Below are positions 6,912 to 10,209 of a DNA stretch of 10,209 nucleotides, one piece after another. Numbering within the stretch: the stretch's first letter is position 1; each line of letters begins with the position of its first letter. A program made the translations under genes and the position numbers. This DNA comes from Actinomycetota bacterium (lineage in GTDB: Bacteria; Actinomycetota; Actinomycetes; Nanopelagicales; Nanopelagicaceae), in contig WLLM01000017.1 of assembly GCA_009700715.1 (NCBI GenBank), positions 1 through 10,209 of the forward strand, written 5' to 3'. The notes under the pieces were generated by a model that worked only from the letters and a program-made list of their open reading frames with translations, had not been told where the DNA came from and did no database searches.

Positions 6912-8822
6912 ATGATCCGCAGAAAGCTAATTCGCGCCGGTATTTTCTTAGCCGGCTTTGGTTTTATCGCTGGATCCACGCTCTTCGCGTTTGCCTGGTT
7001 CACGGTTTCTATTCCTGATCCAAACGCCTATGTAAATAGTCAATCAACAATTATTCAATATTCAAATGGCCAAGAGATTGGTCGTATCGGTTCGCAGAAT
7101 CGTCAGATCTTGCCGCTGGCCAAAATTCCGATGAATTTACGAAATGCAGTTCTCGCAGCCGAAGATCGCAATTTTTACTCGAACAAAGCATTTAGCGTTA
7201 CAGGTATTGCACGTGCACTAATCAATAACCTTAAATCCGGATCCTTAAATGGTGAAGGCGGATCAACAATTACGCAGCAATATGCGAAAACTGCTTTTCT
7301 TTCCCCAAGCCGCACAATTCAAAGAAAAATCAAAGAACTTGTAATTTCGCTTAAGCTGGAAAATTCACTTTCTAAAGATCAAATCTTTGAAAATTACTTA
7401 AACACAATTTACTTTGGCCGCGGATCTTATGGCGTGCAAACCGCATCTCAGCAGTACTTCAATAGAAATGCCAACCAACTTTCGCTGTCACAAGCTGCGG
7501 TCATCGCAAGTATTTTGCGTTCACCTGGTTATTACGATCCAGCGCTCTCGAAAGATAATGCCGAACGCCTAGCAAACCGTTTTCAATATGTAATAAATGG
7601 AATGCTTGATCAAAAGTGGATTTCTGCAGAAGATGCCGCAAAGGCAAAACTCCCAATCGTTATTCCGCGTACCAAAACTGGTCAACTCAGCGGTCCAAAG
7701 GGACACATTGTTGCCGCAGTTCAAAAAGAGATGGGCAAGCTAGGTTTCTCAGAAGACCAACTACTTGTTGGTGGACTTGTAATTAAGACAACGATCGATC
7801 AACGCGCACAGCAAGCGGCAGTTGACGCAGTAACAAAGTTGTATCCAAAGAAAGCGCCCGAAAATTTAAGAATCGGTTTAGCTGCAATTCGTCCCGGTAC
7901 CGGTGAAATCATTGCGCTCTATGGCGGCCGTGATTATTTAGCTCGCCAATTAAACGATGCCACCCAGTCAATTGCGCTAGCCGGCTCTACTTTTAAGCCA
8001 TTTGCCTTAATTGCAGCGCTTGAAGCGGGGATACCTCTTACTTCAATGTGGAACGGCGATTCGCCACAAATATTCGACGATTTAGGAAAGCCATACGAAG
8101 TTTCCAATTACGGAAATGAAGGCTGGGGGCAGATCGATTTACTTGAGGCAACGAAGCACTCAATTAACACTGTCTATGTTCCGCTCGGCCAAAAAGCAGG
8201 TCTAGATAAAGTCGTAGATGTTGCGCGACGTGCCGGTATCCCTGAATCAGTAGCAATGGTTCCGGCACCCTCTGTTTCACTCGGAGTTGCCAGCCCACAC
8301 GTTATTGACGTTGCAAACTCTTATGCCACATTTGCAGCGCAAGGTATTTACTCAAAACCATATTTAATTGCAACTGTTACAGGACCGAATAAAGGTGTCC
8401 TCTATGAAGGCACGTCACAAACCCAAGAGGTCTTCTCTAAAGATGTAATGGCCGATTTAACTTACGCACTGAAGAGCGTTGTAAATGGCGGAACCGGATC
8501 AGCAGCGCTGGCACTTGGTCGTCCCGCAGCTGGCAAGACTGGTACTAGCCAATCAAATGCATCAGCTTGGTTTAGCGCTTACACACCACAACTAGCAGCA
8601 TCCGTTGCACTCTTCCGCGACAGTGCATCTGAATCACTAAATGGAATCGGTGGACTTACATCGGTAACCGGTGGAACATTCCCGGCTCGTATTTGGACAG
8701 CATTTATGAAGGGCGCACTTAAAGGTGAACCTGTAATGAGTTTCCCGGCGCCTGCAAATATTGGTGGACTAGATCCAGTAGTTATGACTAGTGGCGGAAC
8801 ACAATCAATGAAGGCCAAATAG
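6912..8822 (+). CDS. ponA: Class A penicillin-binding protein (transglycosylase/transpeptidase)
   Basis: This bifunctional peptidoglycan synthase polymerises lipid II and cross-links stem peptides outside the membrane. An N-terminal signal anchor (about residues 9-33) is followed by a GT51 glycosyltransferase domain: catalytic E84 in EDRNF, EGGSTITQQ at 115-123, QRKIKE at 137-142 and NTIYFGRGSYG at 164-174. The transpeptidase domain has all three active-site motifs: SxxK with nucleophile S359 (STFK), SIN at 418-420 and KTGT at 542-545. At 636 residues it is shorter than many actinobacterial homologues. It ends soon after the catalytic domain (only about 30 residues after the PARIW block) and lacks PASTA domains and the long Pro-rich tail. 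It is the positional counterpart of M. tuberculosis ponA1, lying between DUF5318 and the GT87 gene. It uses lipid II delivered by MurJ, also encoded in this window. Confidence 0.96.
   Translation: MIRRKLIRAGIFLAGFGFIAGSTLFAFAWFTVSIPDPNAYVNSQSTIIQYSNGQEIGRIGSQNRQILPLAKIPMNLRNAVLAAEDRNFYSNKAFSVTGIARALINNLKSGSLNGEGGSTITQQYAKTAFLSPSRTIQRKIKELVISLKLENSLSKDQIFENYLNTIYFGRGSYGVQTASQQYFNRNANQLSLSQAAVIASILRSPGYYDPALSKDNAERLANRFQYVINGMLDQKWISAEDAAKAKLPIVIPRTKTGQLSGPKGHIVAAVQKEMGKLGFSEDQLLVGGLVIKTTIDQRAQQAAVDAVTKLYPKKAPENLRIGLAAIRPGTGEIIALYGGRDYLARQLNDATQSIALAGSTFKPFALIAALEAGIPLTSMWNGDSPQIFDDLGKPYEVSNYGNEGWGQIDLLEATKHSINTVYVPLGQKAGLDKVVDVARRAGIPESVAMVPAPSVSLGVASPHVIDVANSYATFAAQGIYSKPYLIATVTGPNKGVLYEGTSQTQEVFSKDVMADLTYALKSVVNGGTGSAALALGRPAAGKTGTSQSNASAWFSAYTPQLAASVALFRDSASESLNGIGGLTSVTGGTFPARIWTAFMKGALKGEPVMSFPAPANIGGLDPVVMTSGGTQSMKAK
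8810..8814 (+). promoter_or_regulatory. Probable ribosome binding site of the GT87 gene
   Basis: GAAGG within the last codons of the PBP gene precedes the GTG at 8826 by 11 bases, a rather long spacing. No TANNNT hexamer stands at the leaderless distance, so this gene is probably translated from the upstream message by coupling. Confidence 0.4.
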
Positions 8823-8825
8823 CTT

Positions 8826-10043
8826 GTGCAGAAAAGTGCACGTGCGTTAATCGCGCTAGCGATACTTGCTTCAATAATTAGCTTTGCAAAATTTAACCAC
8901 TGCACTTCAACAAATTGGTCAACACCAGATCAATACATTCATGCTTGCTATTCCGATATACCTGCGCTCTATGGCGAAAGAGGCTTAAATAAAGGCGATT
9001 GGGCCTATTCCAATGGGGATGCATCGGTTGAATATCCAGTTGTTACTGGTGCGATCATGTGGGCGATTGCCAAGGTAATTCCAGCAGGAGATGACGCACT
9101 ACAAAATTACTATTACGCAAATATCGCTTTTCTCGCACTGCTCTTTATATTTATAGCGCTGGTTGTTGCGAAGATACGACCCGAATTTGCATATCTAACA
9201 CCACTGGCTCCTGCGGCGATCGCATCGCTATATATCAACTGGGATCTCTGGGCGATTATTTCGATGCTTGGCGCAATTTATTGGTTTGACCGAAAGAAAT
9301 TGGATATAAGCGCGCTAGCTCTCGGCCTTTCAATTTCTACAAAGTTTATGCCGATATTTTTATTACTTCCGATTCTCTTTATCTTTTTGCGACGTAACCA
9401 AATATCTGGCGCAGTTCGCTATTTACTTTTAACAACCGCAACATTTGCCGCAATCAACTTACCGGTTTATCTAACAACCCCCGAAGGTTGGTTACGTTTC
9501 TATCAGTTAAACCTCTCGCGCGGTTCTGACTGGGGATCGATTTGGTATGCACTCACCGCTTTGGGTGTAAATCTGGCAAACCTTAACTATCTTTCAATTC
9601 TAGTTCTGCTTGCCGCCTTTGCAGCGATCACAATTTATATTTTGGAACTCCGCAACGTTCCATCTCTAGCATCTTTAAGTTTTATCGTTCTCGCCGCAGT
9701 GATGGTTGCCAGCAAGGTTTACTCACCTCAATATGTTTTATGGCTAACCCCACTCGCCGTGATAGCGCTAGTTGATAAACGCGACCTGCATGCTTTCTGG
9801 ATCTGGCAGGGCGCCGAAGTTATTTACCATGTTGCAATCTGGCAGCACTTAGCCAGCGTTACTGGTGCGAAGTTCGGCCTTCCGCTCTATGGATATGCAC
9901 TTATTGCTTTGCTACGGATCGCAGCGACTATCTACTTAATCGCCGTCCTGGTCCGCCGCGGCCTGGCCGGAGGCACCCAGGGGCCAGCCGCCCACAGATC
10001 CTTGCGTGAATTTCTCTTTGATAGCGCCAGCGCGTACCCTTAA
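8826..10043 (+). CDS. DUF2029 (GT87) polyprenol-phosphate-mannose-dependent mannosyltransferase
   Basis: This is an integral membrane GT-C glycosyltransferase of 405 residues, of the family that uses polyprenyl-phosphate mannose to mannosylate phosphatidylinositol mannosides or related envelope glycans at the outer face of the membrane. After one N-terminal helix comes the extracytoplasmic block CYSDIPALYGERGL (42-55), which resembles the conserved first loop of DUF2029 proteins; D45 is a candidate catalytic acid. Many hydrophobic segments follow, with short basic loops (DRKKLD, LRRNQ). It sits between the PBP gene and rpsF, as does Rv0051 in M. tuberculosis. The acceptor cannot be determined. 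The GTG start lies three bases after the PBP stop. The last 30 or so codons are odd: a strongly GC-rich stretch encodes a Gly/Ala/Pro-containing tail (about 376-405) after the final helix, unlike the rest of the gene. Confidence 0.87.
   Translation: MQKSARALIALAILASIISFAKFNHCTSTNWSTPDQYIHACYSDIPALYGERGLNKGDWAYSNGDASVEYPVVTGAIMWAIAKVIPAGDDALQNYYYANIAFLALLFIFIALVVAKIRPEFAYLTPLAPAAIASLYINWDLWAIISMLGAIYWFDRKKLDISALALGLSISTKFMPIFLLLPILFIFLRRNQISGAVRYLLLTTATFAAINLPVYLTTPEGWLRFYQLNLSRGSDWGSIWYALTALGVNLANLNYLSILVLLAAFAAITIYILELRNVPSLASLSFIVLAAVMVASKVYSPQYVLWLTPLAVIALVDKRDLHAFWIWQGAEVIYHVAIWQHLASVTGAKFGLPLYGYALIALLRIAATIYLIAVLVRRGLAGGTQGPAAHRSLREFLFDSASAYP
9962..9987 (+). repeat. GC-rich inverted repeats at the 3' end of the GT87 gene
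   Basis: CTGGCC at 9963-9968 pairs with GGCCAG at 9982-9987. Alternatively CCTGG at 9962-9966 pairs with CCAGG at 9977-9981. The two folds are mutually exclusive. They lie within the 9941-10000 block, which I count as 48 G/C of 60. No T-tract follows, so this is not a standard intrinsic terminator. Confidence 0.4.
10035..10040 (+). promoter_or_regulatory. Candidate -10 element of rpsF
   Basis: TACCCT (TACCCTT with the next base) overlaps the last codons of the GT87 gene. A start about seven bases later, near 10047, would give a leader of about 100 bases containing the folded element before rpsF. No good -35 is visible. The heptamer equals those before the NUDIX and MFS genes, but the downstream gene is far away, so support is weaker. 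Confidence 0.35.
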
Positions 10044-10087
10044 CCCTTCAGCGTGAGGCTCCCATCGGGGGCTAAACAAAGAAGCAC

Positions 10088-10147
10088 TAACCCTCCTGTC
10101 ACGGAAATACCGTGGCCGTCTTAGTCCAGAGGAGGTCGGGTTAACGC
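10088..10147 (+). ncRNA. Structured rpsF leader, probable S6:S18 autoregulatory element
   Basis: The leader can form a long-range stem. TAAC (10088-10091) pairs with GTTA (10140-10143), and CCTCCT (10092-10097) pairs with AGGAGG (10130-10135), leaving TCGG bulged; a shifted register TAACCC/GGGTTA also works. It encloses a perfect hairpin CACGG-AAATA-CCGTG (10100-10114) and an unpaired-looking segment with CCG at 10116-10118. The Shine-Dalgarno sequence is inside the stem. A bulged CCG next to a hairpin is the hallmark I recall of the bacterial rpsF leader that binds the S6:S18 complex. Excess S6:S18 would therefore block rpsF translation. The pairing is seen directly; membership in that RNA family is inferred. 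Confidence 0.6.
10129..10135 (+). promoter_or_regulatory. Shine-Dalgarno sequence of rpsF
   Basis: GAGGAGG is the strongest ribosome binding site in the window, although its spacing to the ATG (12 bases) is long. It is complementary to CCTCCT at 10092-10097 in the same leader and so can be masked. Confidence 0.75.
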
Positions 10148-10209
10148 ATGCGTCACTATGAATTAATGGTCATTCTTGATCCAGAACTTGAAGAACGCAC
10201 AGTCACACC
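10148..10209 (+). CDS. rpsF: 30S ribosomal protein S6, N-terminal fragment (runs off the right edge)
   Basis: The first 20 codons read MRHYELMVILDPELEERTVT, the typical S6 N-terminus with the first beta strand YELMVILDP. S6 binds S18 on the central domain of 16S rRNA in the small subunit platform. In Actinobacteria the gene is normally followed by ssb, rpsR and rplI, which would lie beyond the window. The start is fixed by the strong Shine-Dalgarno sequence and by homology. Expression is probably controlled by the structured leader. Confidence 0.96.
   Translation, partial: MRHYELMVILDPELEERTVT

Noticed and set aside
10057..10073. Hairpin GGCTCCC-ATC-GGGGGCT (two G-T pairs) as a terminator after the GT87 gene
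   Set aside because: It is followed by AAACAAAG rather than a T-tract, and on the other strand it would face the wrong direction. It may be part of the rpsF leader but is not a convincing intrinsic terminator.
3722..10209. A junction or rearrangement joining two origin-flanking blocks that are far apart in M. tuberculosis
   Set aside because: As I recall, Streptomyces and other Actinobacteria have trxB, murJ and cca and then PBP and rpsF on the same side of oriC, so this order is probably the ancestral one and the mycobacterial one derived.
1..10209. Defence system, toxin-antitoxin pair, prophage, insertion sequence or CRISPR array
   Set aside because: Every frame with recognisable content is a core gene. 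There are no long direct or terminal inverted repeats, no transposase or integrase motifs, and no gap large enough to hide one.

Overview
The window is ordinary, densely packed bacterial core genome. It most likely comes from a low-GC, streamlined actinobacterium; freshwater acI/Nanopelagicales-type bacteria are my best guess, by inference. The gene neighbourhood supports this: trxB, murJ, a DUF6049 membrane protein, a NUDIX hydrolase and an actinobacterial-type CCA-adding enzyme, followed by a DUF5318 zinc-ribbon protein, a class A PBP, a DUF2029 (GT87) mannosyltransferase and rpsF. This set matches conserved actinobacterial gene order near the replication origin (Mycobacterium tuberculosis Rv3907c-Rv3913 and Rv0049-Rv0053; as I recall, Streptomyces also keeps the two blocks on one side of oriC). 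Two lines I counted in coding DNA were 38% and 43% GC, low for Actinobacteria.

Layout. Positions 1-3721 are a minus-strand run reading right to left: NUDIX hydrolase (4-base overlap), DUF6049 (11-base overlap), murJ (23-base gap), then trxB, which leaves the window at its left edge. The cca gene (3754-5199, plus) diverges from it and overlaps tail-to-tail by 42 bases with an MFS transporter (5158-6435, minus). A second divergent promoter region (6436-6488) separates that transporter from a plus-strand run: DUF5318, class A PBP, GT87 mannosyltransferase. A leader of about 100 bases then precedes rpsF, which runs off the right edge. The longest gene-free stretch is 10044-10147. I saw no tRNA, rRNA, mobile element, phage gene or CRISPR array.

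Functionally, the window joins cell-envelope building (lipid II flippase MurJ, bifunctional PBP, polyprenol-dependent mannosyltransferase, DUF6049) to housekeeping (thioredoxin reductase, tRNA 3'-end maturation, nucleotide hydrolysis, ribosomal protein S6).

The most interesting signals are regulatory. Six of seven candidate promoters share the heptamer TANCCTT, and four start codons lie exactly six bases after a TANNNT hexamer, as expected for leaderless mRNAs. The NUDIX/cca promoter region has a perfect inverted repeat around one -10 element. The rpsF leader can fold so that its Shine-Dalgarno sequence is paired, consistent with S6:S18 autoregulation. A 60-base island of 80% GC encodes the C-terminal tail of the mannosyltransferase. 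I found no convincing new multi-gene system.
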